Assembly (NCBI GenBank): GCA_001949185.1
Contig: BDGG01000014.1
Coordinates: 369,623-400,439, forward strand
Direction of reading: 5' to 3'
Length of the DNA stretch: 30,817 nucleotides
DNA from: Ramazzottius varieornatus
Taxonomy: Eukaryota; Tardigrada; Eutardigrada; Parachela; Ramazzottiidae
Below the pieces are notes generated by a model that did not search any database, was not told where the DNA came from, and saw only the letters and a program-made list of their open reading frames with translations. A program made the translations under genes and the position numbers. Shown here piece by piece: positions 22,340 to 30,817 of this stretch. The first letter of the stretch is position 1. Each line of letters opens with the position of its first letter.

Positions 22340-23680
22340 TGGAAGGTGATCAGACTTCTACCAGTGTTGTCTCAGTCTGAAAAAGATATCAGTTTTTAAA
22401 TCGGCTTCAGTTATGGTCCCGGGACTAGACTGAATCAACAGTCTAATCCCTCAGACTGAAACTGAGAGCACAGAGACAGATTCGCCCAGGCAGAGAATAA
22501 AACTAGAACGAGATGGGACTGGAACTCCTATGTGGAGACTGAAACTGATTCGGGGTGGACATCAGTCTCAGTCTGGGAATGCAACTAAAATGCACGGCAT
22601 ATCAGTTCAGTCTCTGGGACCAACAAGGGAAGTGCGGGAACGCTCTTTCCAAATCCTTGAGTTTCCGTTTTTGTTCAAAGACGGAGAAGAATCCCGGGTA
22701 CCTCTATTCCGTTTTCCGTTCCATTCCTAATTCCGCCTAGAAAATAGGAAGTCCGGTCCGTTCCGGCTGAGCCCGATTTGGAACGCTGGAATTCCGAATC
22801 GGAATACAAGGATCTGGCCGGGATTCCGCTGGTCAAAATCTGGTTCTGCGCAGCGGAATTCCCGCTTTTTGCGCCAATCGGTCAAGTTTTGGTGTCGTTT
22901 TTGCTCACTGAACAGAAGCAGAGCGAAAAAAACTCGACAAAAATTATTTCCAAGTGGCGCATATTGTCATCGTGACTGGATTCGTGCGCCACTTGGAAAC
23001 GATCTTGCTGAGCTTGTTAGAAGAGCCTAGACCGAGCTCCCGACTTGTTTTTTTCTTCTAGAACTGACGTATTGGAATTCCGATGTTTGGTTGAGCCGTT
23101 TTAGGAAACGGAAAATAGGAAAATTGGAAAATTAGGAATTCTTCTCCGAATTCCGTTACAGGAAGCAAGTCAGGCGGAATGCGTATCCTTAGCTTTATGG
23201 GGCTGCATGATGGGAAAACACCGCATCGTCAAGTCGAAAACTCTTGGAATGTGTGGCAAAGGCGTTTGAAGATTCTCTTGAGTTGAGATATATGGTACTC
23301 TGCCGATAACGATGTTTCATAGTGGTACTTTGGTACGTCCTCTGTTTTTGGAAAACGAAAGTCCGGGGATTCGAGGAGAACCCTCCCGCATTTTCCTCGG
23401 TAGTTCCAGAGACTAAAACTGATATTCTATACATTTTTGGTTTCAGTCCCCCATACTGAGACTGACATCCTTCGCGAATAAGCTTCATTCTCGGCACTAA
23501 AACCAATATCTATGAGAGATTCGATTTTATCAGTCTGATCACGACTCGGTTAGAAAGAGACCCAAGTCGAACTGAACTGATGTACTTCGGGGGTTAATTG
23601 TTAGCAGTCCGATGCGAGCTGGGACTAAATGTGGGACTGAAACCGAATACAACACTGAGCACGCCTCTCAGCTCAGGGCC
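22340..23680. mobile_element. Long inverted-repeat element built of AGACTGAAACTGA-like motifs
   Basis: Bases 22530-22690 align with the reverse complement of about 23340-23500. Both read CTGATTC/TTATTCG...CATCAGTCTCAGT...ATATCAGTT.AGTCTCTGG, and translated they give similar peptides. Flanking parts (22340-22530 and 23500-23660) are further arrays of CAGTCTGA, GGGACTGAAAC and GAGACTGAAACT. The arms are degenerate, so this is older than the 8834-9400 element. It encloses a second motif-array element. Confidence 0.6.
22680..23180. mobile_element. Nested element with GGAATTCCG motif arrays and a central hairpin
   Basis: Clusters of ATTCCG / GGAATTCCG / CGGAAT lie at 22690-22860 and 23070-23180, inside the preceding element. 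In the middle, 22947-22961 and 22985-22999 form a perfect 15-bp stem (TTTCCAAGTGGCGCA and its inverse) with a 23-base loop. Confidence 0.45.
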
Positions 23681-23779
23681 TAAACAGGGAACACGGGAAA
23701 CAGCATGCAAGAGGGGGAAGATATCACAACCGTACAATCGACATGAACCAATCAAGGGCTAGACCGTCAGATACAAACG

Positions 23780-24435
23780 GAGTTGTACATTCTTGTACCA
23801 CGCCAACCGTTTTTCTTAACTGAGCTTCGAGCTCGTAGTGCCCTCCATGAGTCATCGTAAGCAGTCATCGTCACGGAATTAAGAAAACCTGTTGTTACGC
23901 TGCATGCTCGATCGACATCAATCAAGCCATCCACGAAGTTGTATGTACGGCTCCATACACCGAAGTTAATTCAATGAATTTTTTAGTACAACCGCTGGCC
24001 CCTTAAGGTATAGGCGAACTTGGAACAGCATTTTGGAATCGCAGGAATTGCGATTGCTTGTACAATGGCTGTATCATATCAGTGTTGTACGATGGCGTAC
24101 GTTTCTGTGCCAGCAAGCATAGCACACAGACAACACGGCGAGTAGTTTAATCAAGTTTCGCTGAGGGAAGATGTCGGAGCAGATTGCCAAACTGCCGTGT
24201 GAATCAGCAGTTTGCGGCAATATGGGAAGCTTTTCCGGCCACCAGTCAAAACATTGTGGACATGTGTCAGTCGGAGCGATCACACGAGCGCATACGAGCT
24301 CTTCTACGTCACCCTTCACAGGCATCAAGCGTGCTGATACGTCACGTTTTGAACAGCCAGTCAAAAACTGAGCCTAAAACAACCGCCTATACCTTACGGC
24401 CAAAGCGGCGTACGGTACGAAGGTTTTGTACTAAG
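23780..24435. mobile_element. Inverted-repeat element with TTGTAC motifs
   Basis: AGTACAA...CCGCTGGCC..TAAGGTATAGGCG at 23985-24014 recurs inverted at 24381-24433. Further TTGTAC and GGCGTACG words are spread at 23785, 24057, 24084 and 24408. The interior open frames (24074-24441, both strands) have no recognised domain. Confidence 0.45.
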
Positions 24436-25859
24436 TCTTAATATGTACCATTCGTTCACGGACGTGAGAACATGGTAAATCAATCAATCATAACGAAGGC
24501 GGAGATCGGGGTGCTCGCAATCAAGAAGTTCGATGGACTTTTTTGAAAAGCACTCTCTGAAATGTAGATCACCCTATCACTCACCCTGTAGCCTTGACTC
24601 ATCCCAATGTCTGTTACAGAACACAATGACAGATGAAGCTCTAGATATCACAGAAGAGATCGCAGAAAGACTCCCGGTATCACAAAGGAACACCTGTTAC
24701 GCCTGAAACAGCTGATCAAGACGAACACTGTCATGACTCGACCGGAACGAGTCGCTTTCAAATCCGTACAAAGAAAACGTGTTGACTTTTCAAGCGCATA
24801 TAACTTTGCAAGCATACGCCACGAGAAATTTGTAGGAACTTTAAGCTTGTGACGTAGGCATGACGTATGCTAGCAAAGTTAATGCGTTAGCAAAGTTGGG
24901 ACCTTTTCTCATACTTCTGGAGATTTTCCTCGATCTAGAAATTCGCTTTTGCTGCCAGCCGTTTCGTAAACCTCTCTTTCCATTTTCCAGCCGTGCTTAT
25001 GAAGTCGTGTACCAATAATATGGTACATAGGTGAGTTATTGGTGGCTGTCCTCAAAACGCCGCAGTTCTCTTCACTGTTCCGCGATGGTCCTGAAGTCAT
25101 GTATCTTTTAAGTGAGAAAAGCAACGTTTTATTATACAGCTCGTTCGGGCCACATCGCTACCACTTGAAAAATAGCGCTTCAGAAAATCGGCAAAGATAG
25201 TCTCGCCCTGTTTCTCACGGTGCTTCATACAACGTTCCAAGCCGATTCCATGAAACCATAGCGCGTTCCAGCTCAGTGAGAGACAACCCGAGGAAAACCG
25301 GAAGTTTGACTTCTGGTTGGGAAGACGTTGTGCCAAGGAGAAACAATTATCTTACATACCCCATTTCTAAGCAGCAACTTCCAACTTCAGTTTGAAATGT
25401 GTAAAACTATTTGGTTCACCATATAAAACCGAAAACAACGACAACAAAGTCGAGAGGGTTTACAAGATAAAAGTGGAACTCGAAATTTGGCCGTTTTGCC
25501 GGGAAACCCCCTTCAACGCCAAAAGTCATAAGTTCTAATCGGGCGGTATATTTCTGATTTTAAGCATGTCGGAGGTAGCCTGGTTATTGTTCTATTTATT
25601 TTGACTCTTACAGCACAGAAAAAGCAAACAAAATCAAAAAACGATTTTTTAAAAGTGCCTAAAAAGCTGCGAAAGTTGTCGTCTTTTTCGAGGGTCTTCC
25701 GTTGTGATAAAAATTCGTCATACGGCCGTGTCTTGTACGATTTTGCCAAGTTTTGTTCTTGATATGATAGGCCATTGTTTTTGCTATCAGCCGAATGCTA
25801 TGTTCGACGCGAAAAAGTTCTGATGGAGAGAGCTCTGATTTTTAGAAGGTGGTAGCTAT
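24436..25859. other. No gene supported; one hairpin
   Basis: The stem TAACTTTGCAAGCATACG (24801-24818) and CGTATGCTAGCAAAGTTA (24864-24881) pair with a single mismatch. Two consecutive minus-strand open frames (25336 to 25097 and 25124 to 24909) carry no family pattern. By mirror position the missing 3' exons of the sulfotransferase relic would be expected at about 25220-25640, but none were found. Confidence 0.4.
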
Positions 25860-26586
25860 GTGGCCCGAACGGGCTGTAGATGGATGATAATTATGGTGAT
25901 ACTGTAGTATAGGGATACCATAACGTCCTTTACGTCGCAGTGGACATAGATAGCCTAGAAGGAAGCACGGTCATATACAGCATATTTGCATCATGTCGAA
26001 AGTGACTTCTGATCTTTGAAGAACGGACGGGTGCCTTCGACTTGCTCTGTCGTAATTTTTGTGGAATCAATTGATATGGCGGATGAGTGTTCATGTTCGT
26101 TGGCTGGGACATCTGTTTTGTAACGTCGAGTTACTTGAGATCTCCCCATCCTGGGTACTTGCTCCATCTGAACTCGAGGACGATAAAGGACATGTACTTG
26201 CCCGTCATAACCTTTTTCTCGAATCAAACTTCCATGTCGCCGTTGTTCATAAACAGCATCAGTATGGACTTGAGCCAAGTAGTGTAGAACCTTCAGCAAA
26301 CCGAATATTTGTGTGACTAAGCAAGGCGCAAAGTTATTGCAGGTTCGACATACCAGATTTACGAAACGAAGGCAGAAAATGTCTTGATGGTTGCACTGCA
26401 AGCGGCGTCATGAAAGCATGGTCCTCGTGCAGCATGACCCCTTGGTGCACGACCCTTCAACCGAAAACCGACGTGCAGATCTGCCGCAGCCAAGACACAA
26501 ATACGTTAGCTCTTGCTAGTACGATCCTACAGTTTATGGTTGAACATGATAGGCAGTTTGTTGGCATTGTGGAAGTAATTCTCCAT
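25860..26586 (-). pseudogene. Sulfotransferase relic, inverted paralogue of the intact gene
   Basis: Reading the minus strand from ATG 26586: MENYFHNANKLPIMFNHKL (gene: MENYVHNADKLPVIFKHKL) with the same donor position. Next come HQGVMLHEDHAFMTP, then LQCNHQDIF and FRKSG in shifted frames, LKSILMLFMNNGDMEV, a TGA, KVMTGKYMSFIVLEFRWSKY, a TAA, THPPYQLIPQKLRQSKSK (catalytic His replaced by a THPP context) and IYVHCDVKDVMVSLYY. Frameshifts and in-frame stops make it non-coding. Homology ends near 25860, in the middle of exon 4; exons 5 and 6 are absent. The intron positions equal those of the intact gene, so it arose by DNA duplication and not by reverse transcription. Confidence 0.85.
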
Positions 26587-27542
26587 TACCCGCTTGCACC
26601 TGGAAAAATACAGCCCGCCCGCCCTCGACATCTAGGAAATAAGATGATATTAAATAAGTAAAACGCTCTTTGGGCGTACAGCGAAGCAGCAGCGTCTGTT
26701 GAGGAGTGTTTTGAGACCAAAATTCTGTTGCTTCGATTAGCGACTGTACCTTTTGTACCTCCATGAATCACCGATGAACAAGTTCAAATCCATGATCGCG
26801 GGCAGGAAACAGCATACTTTAGCAGTCTGGTTTACGACCGAATACATAATCTTGCCGCCGCGAGTGGGTTTAGAGTTTCCCAATCGATGCTGAAGCTGCC
26901 AGCTTGCATCCCAATCATCATCATTAACAGAGTTCCCTCTGGTCACACTATGTTTCTTCCAAAAATATCGTCGACGAAGCGAATTTCCTAGCAGCAGTTA
27001 AGACCAGTCGGCAAAGAACTTTAGCGCAACAGTGGGCAACTGGCGGCACCAACAAGCTATCAGTCTGAAAAACGATAATTGTGCGTTATAAACACAACAG
27101 TTAGAGTGGGGCAGCAAACAAATTTTTGACCAACCGATCATCAGTATCGTCCAAATGTACTTGCGCATATGTTTATTTACGTTCTTCGCTAGTTCTTGCT
27201 GAAACACCTGTTACATCTTTGTGCTTCAAAGAATGGAAGGGAACACGTTGTCTGCTTACCACATACGGATTAGCTAACCCGGTTCGTTCCTTCTCAATGA
27301 AGCTCTATTCTTTGAACTTCTCCTCTGAGACAGAGCAGTGAAATAGTGTGCAGACGACGAGATCAGATACTTTAATGTTCGGTTCTCACAAACGGTAAAA
27401 ACATCGACTTTTGCAACGAATACACTCTTGATTGCCACAAATGTCACCATATCATAGACTATCGTGTGCTTTCAATTTGCGAAGCTTCTCTATTTTCTGC
27501 AAAAGGAAAACATTTTTTTGATCTTATACTGCCTTCAAATAA
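26587..27542. other. Between sulfotransferase relic and right arm, nothing recognised
   Basis: No gene or paired repeat could be supported. Unlike the flanking arm, this stretch is not visibly similar to its mirror at 2081-2984. Confidence 0.4.
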
Positions 27543-28042
27543 GGACTCAAGCTTAGAAGTACCGGAGATTGCAAGATAACTTTTTCTTCTGTCGGCATGG
27601 TTTCGAGACGTGTGGAACGTGGGGAACTGCAGTGCCGAGCCTCCTCAAAGATATCGGAAGGATGGCCGATCATACCGGGAAAAGTATTCAACATAGGATT
27701 GTTACGGCAGCGAGTGAGTATTGATGTCCCCGTGGTAATGCTCCATCTGTTTTCGGCTCTTCGCCTTTCCCGTGGGCTTCAGCAAGCTTTCTATATCTTA
27801 GAGGTGAGTAATGAGATAATATAGTGATGTTTTTGCAGGCGAATCCTATAGTTTTCGTTAACGGTAATGTGAACTGGTTATTATTGGTTTTTCTTAACTT
27901 GGCGTATCTATTTTCGTAGTAGTCATGGTATAATGCATTTCAAAAAGCAATTAGCGTTGTAATCTCCAGATTACACTTTGTGCGAGTAAGTTGATATCTC
28001 CTTGCTGCTACATTGCACATGGATTTGAGAAACGAACGTAGG

Positions 28043-28242
28043 TACAAGCAGGACGAGAAATTACGGGACAGCAAAAGTTGTGGTACATGCCTTTTGGCTA
28101 CGGAGGTACGGAAGCACTAACGTATGCGACGGATTCCCAGTAATACATTTTTCGACACTTTTCTACGGTCGAATTTCCATTCTCCGTCCTTTTCGCCTGT
28201 CCGATAATTTTAACTGTACCATAATTTCTCGTCTTGCGTGTA
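28043..28242. mobile_element. Mirror copy of the arm MITE
   Basis: This is the right-arm partner of 1381-1580. The two inverted ends read GTACAAGCAGGACGAGAAAT near 28043 and CTCGTCTTGCGTGTA near 28242. Confidence 0.5.
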
Positions 28243-28519
28243 AACATAGTAGATTATACCGACTAAAGTCTGTATTGTCTGCCGATGGGTGGTGGGCATT
28301 CTGGCCACTTCATCCCGCATCTTTTGCGGATTCTTCAACGGCCATAAGTCTTTGGTCGTGAGCCGGGCCAACTTGGCTGTATCAGAAAGTTGAGCTTTGC
28401 TCCTAACCATCCAGCTACCGGGGAAGACTGATGATAAGATCTCTGGTCCCATTACCTGTTCTAAAGAGCCTGCGAGCCATGACATTGCCCAAATAACACT
28501 GAGGATCAGTCTTCGTTTG

Positions 28520-28640
28520 CTGCAGATCATTTTCGGTTCACTGCGGGTTTAGTTCGGGTTCATGTATGCGACATATGTCTATGGGCACGGATAACACATA
28601 GCGGGTCCATGTATGGTTCATGTACAGGGTGATCAGGCCA
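28520..28640. repeat. Direct repeat, first copy
   Basis: CTGCAGATCATTTTCGGTTC...GTGATCAGGCCA recurs at 28843-28965 in the same orientation. The left arm has this segment once (978-1099), so the duplication is specific to the right arm. Confidence 0.9.
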
Positions 28641-28690
28641 CAGTGAGTACGCTGGTAATCTGCCGACACAAAAAGCTTGGTTTTCTGGGT

Positions 28691-28841
28691 GTTAATAAAG
28701 GCGAACGCCAGCCTAATTTCATTCACAACCTTTAGCATCGCTTTGTAAGCAATAAACAGAACGTTTGCGTCGTGACGATGTGTCCAGTAGCTGTGCAAGT
28801 GACCGAAGTATGGACCATCCGCTACTGCTACTGCTACTGCT
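28691..28841 (-). pseudogene. Recent copy of part of sulfotransferase exon 4 and its intron
   Basis: The minus strand reproduces 3757-3894 of the intact gene at about 95 % identity. It includes HLHSYWTHRHDANVLFIAY, the exon-4 donor site and about 38 bases of the following intron. The presence of intron sequence shows DNA-level copying. It sits between the two direct repeats, next to a hexamer repeat. No splice acceptor or continuation follows, so it is not functional. Confidence 0.9.
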
Positions 28842-28845
28842 ACTG
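28821..28845. repeat. Hexamer microsatellite (CTACTG)n
   Basis: About four units of CTACTG join the sulfotransferase fragment to the second direct repeat. The intact gene has a single GCAGTAGCGG at this point and the direct repeat begins CTGCAG, so the array probably expanded from the junction. Confidence 0.85.
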
Positions 28846-28965
28846 CAGATCATTTTCGGTTCACTCGGAGTTCAGTCCGGGTTTATGTATGTGACATATA
28901 TGTCTATGGGCACGGATATCACATAGCGGGTCCATGTATGGTTCGTGTACAGGGTGATCAGGCCA
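28843..28965. repeat. Direct repeat, second copy
   Basis: Second copy of 28520-28640, with a few substitutions and a slightly different length. Confidence 0.9.
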
Positions 28966-29216
28966 AGTGACTACCACCTGGGACTTTGGCACGGAAATGT
29001 TTCAGGCTGTTTGGTTTCGTCTCGCTCCTTCAGACAATTTGTACAACTTTTCACGCTGCTTCCATTGAGACAGAGCTTATTCGCATACATCGAGCCTTAG
29101 GTGGGAAAAGTTGATTGAAATGACTTCTGATGGGGAAGACTTTCCACCAGAAACAAAACCGGATCTCTGGAGTTTTATGTCTAAGTACTCGTCCTCACTT
29201 TAATTTCGACGGACTT

Positions 29217-29837
29217 ACAACCCGAGGTTTTCCTGTCCCATAAACCATGGCACATGAGCTACAGTAGACAGGTTACGGTCCCGCGCGCGCAGTTTGTTAG
29301 GTCAAGATCAGCTGATCGGTGAACCAAGGTAGTAGTGTGGCAGTGCCACTAATCAATCGTACACCACACACTCGGCTGGGATGACGTAGCGATCAGTCAG
29401 AATTTAAATGCGGCGAAACGCAACTTGCTCACTGTAGCTCATGGGCCATGGCCAACGGGTCAGGAAAATCTCTGCTTACAACTATCTAGGTTTTCATCGA
29501 AAGCGAAAGCACTTCGCAGGAATACCATACAAACCTTGCTAATGAATTAAAACAGTCGATCTCACAGGTTTTGCTGGGAAACCGCTTCTCGTGGCAAAAA
29601 CCGTAACTCACGCTCCAGACTAAATATTCAGGCTTCGCACTACTCTTCACGTCGTTTGGCTCTGTACTAACCACTGTTACTGGTGACATCGCGAAAACTC
29701 GTCAGAAAACTGGACAAAAAATTTCGAAATTGCTTCAAAAGCCGAAAAGTTTGTTGATTCACGCGAACTCAGTTTTGCGCAAAGTCTTCTTGCAATCAAG
29801 TTCTGCTCACTGTAATCGATACAGTTCCAAGTTGGGT
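29217..29837. mobile_element. 621-bp segment present only in the right arm
   Basis: The left arm reads through at 726/727. The right arm has 621 extra bases flanked by TA on both sides (29216-29217 and 29837-29838), where the left has a single TA. That fits insertion at a TA target, as by Tc1/mariner-type elements, but the outermost bases (CAACCCGAGG and CCAAGTTGGG) are not convincing inverted repeats. Deletion from the left arm is an alternative. A minus-strand open frame at 29486-29689 is unrecognised. Confidence 0.6.
29224..29472. repeat. Inverted repeat within the right-arm insert
   Basis: 29224-29265 (GAGGTTTTCCTGTCCC...GAGCTACAGT) pairs with 29431-29472 (ACTGTAGCTCATG...CAGGAAAATCTC), about 42 bp each with several mismatches. 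It contains the palindrome GATCAGCTGATCGG at 29308 that is also seen at 4848. It may be an older element inside the insert. Confidence 0.65.
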
Positions 29838-30244
29838 AGCTCATCAAGTCAGCTACCCCTTCATGCGTTCAGTTGCCGGTAAAGGATCAAGATTATTCCG
29901 AGAAATAGATATTTGAGATAATAATTTTAAATGTGCTTAATGGGCGAACAAGCGTCAGACAGCCGGCCAACCCAGCGAGCGCAGCTTCTAGGCACGCCTC
30001 ACATCAGCAGCCATCGATGCCTACTGTCCGCCACCAGCTTTCATCTTGCGCTCGCTGACAGAATTTCGTTTTTGCTTTCGCCGCGTCAGTGACAGCGTTC
30101 CGTAGCTAGGCTCGCCGACAAGGAAAGGTTTTACGTCCAGGGTGTAGAAAATGATATCGCTTATGCTCTGTCACTTTCTCTTGTCCTTCGCTTTCGACAG
30201 CTGGCGCCATCTGCAAACCAGCATCCAACACCATTCCCGGATCT

Positions 30245-30817
30245 ATGGACAGAGTTGGAACCGGAGCACTGCAAGAAGCCAGCATCGACTGCGTAGTTCG
30301 ACAACTTCAGCACCATCACACTGCTCAGTCCACCCGGGCGACCTGCAACGCCGGATCTCGACGTTTCCTCCAGTTCTGCTTCTCTAACAAGTACCGTCCC
30401 CCCAAAACCATCCAGAGATTCATCGCTACACTTTCGCACAGAACATCAGCCTGTCCACCGTTCGAGTCTACCCATCCGGTATAGCGAACACCCACATCGA
30501 ACACTCCATGCCGAATCCCACCCCATCCGAAGCCATCCGAAGCCATCCGAAGCCATCCAAAGCGTCCTAAACGGTTACAAGCGAATGACTTTCCGGAAGG
30601 ACGACCAACGCCTTCCCGACACTCTCAGCCTGATGCGCCACCGGAAGGACAAGATGGCAGCTACCGACCTCAGCGACCAGGACAAGACCATGTACTGGTC
30701 GGCCTGCACCATTTCGTTTTTCGGGGCTCTTCGCATCGGTGAGTATACCAGTCCGTCACCAAAGTCCTACACTCCTCACCGAACGCTATCTCTCTCCGAC
30801 GTCCAGCTCGACAAAGA
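30245..30817 (+). pseudogene. Tyrosine recombinase (Crypton/XerD-like), broken and cut by window end
   Basis: The plus strand codes for a tyrosine recombinase. A core-binding domain (STRATCNAGSRRFLQFC, then NISLSTVRVYPSGIANTHIE in another frame) is followed by the start of the catalytic domain at about 30590-30817, including SACTISFFGALRIGEYTSPS. In this family the ALRIGEY-type segment contains the first catalytic arginine; the later R-H-R...Y residues would lie beyond the window. The frame breaks at a six-C run near 30403 and again at a 10-bp tandem repeat (30523-30562). With two units instead of four, the two sides read through in one frame (PSEAI-QSVLNGYKR). The same breaks exist in the left arm, so the gene was probably dead before the arms were duplicated. 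Such recombinases occur in Cryptons, DIRS-like elements and domesticated metazoan genes; which applies here cannot be told. Confidence 0.65.
30523..30562. repeat. 10-bp tandem repeat, four units, in recombinase relic
   Basis: Three perfect units of CCATCCGAAG are followed by CCATCCAAAG. The mirrored array at 2-41 in the left arm has the same unit number. Four units put the upstream and downstream recombinase frames out of register; two units would restore them. Confidence 0.9.

Larger units (their letters stand above)
27543..30563. repeat. Right arm of the large inverted repeat, with insertions
   Basis: This is the reverse-complement partner of 1-2080. It is about 0.9 kb longer because it carries an extra 621-bp segment (29217-29837) and a block at about 28641-28842 that sits between two copies of a 121-123 bp direct repeat. 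The remaining sequence follows the left arm closely. The match ends at 30563 only because the left partner runs off the window, so the true arm is likely longer. Confidence 0.93.

Noticed and set aside
24074-24441. Three overlapping open frames inside the TTGTAC element
   Set aside because: Possible transposase remnant was considered, but no catalytic motif or zinc-finger pattern is visible.
28520-28965. CRISPR-like array
   Set aside because: There are only two copies of a 120-bp direct repeat in animal DNA; this is a local duplication.
1-30817. A coordinated defence, biosynthetic or viral gene system
   Set aside because: The three recognisable genes have unrelated roles, one is broken, and no conserved operon-like or integrated viral module is present.

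Overview
The window looks like nuclear DNA of a small-genome invertebrate animal. It has multi-exon genes with GT-AG introns mostly of 60-100 bases, a cytosolic sulfotransferase, an SLC22-type organic ion transporter relic, and a receptor of the natriuretic-peptide-receptor / receptor guanylate cyclase type. The rest is dominated by small non-autonomous DNA transposons and inverted repeats. Expansion of that receptor family together with very short introns would fit a tardigrade, but this is an inference. All identities quoted were judged by eye.

Layout. (1) 1-2080 is the left arm of a large inverted repeat; its partner is 27543-30563. Each arm carries, reading outward, part of a tyrosine recombinase (Crypton/XerD-like) gene. 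The right copy runs on to the window end, so the inverted repeat probably continues beyond base 1. (2) 2985-4349 is an intact six-exon sulfotransferase gene (315 codons plus stop, all splice phases consistent). A decayed, oppositely oriented paralogue at 25860-26586 sits almost exactly where the mirror symmetry of the arms predicts. (3) 6264-8452 (minus) is an SLC22-like transporter relic broken by a TAG stop, local frame changes and a 25-bp unit triplicated inside an exon. (4) 8834-13200 holds several inverted-repeat elements. (5) 13198-13907 is a palindrome around a 50-N assembly gap and is a diverged copy of part of the outer arms. (6) 17803-21153 (plus) is a twelve-exon receptor with an extracellular ligand-binding domain, the conserved juxtamembrane cysteine motif and one membrane segment. 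It then stops after about 20 residues, so no kinase or cyclase domain is present. (7) 21640-24435 is a nest of non-autonomous elements whose ends are arrays of short degenerate motifs, a different motif in each.

The sulfotransferase, transporter and receptor do not form an evident pathway. The main interest is structural: a mirror-symmetric locus whose arms outlasted the decay of what they enclose, recent DNA-level copying of a sulfotransferase exon into one arm, a tail-less receptor, and two coding relics each thrown out of frame by exactly two extra copies of a short tandem unit. No complete new system was found.
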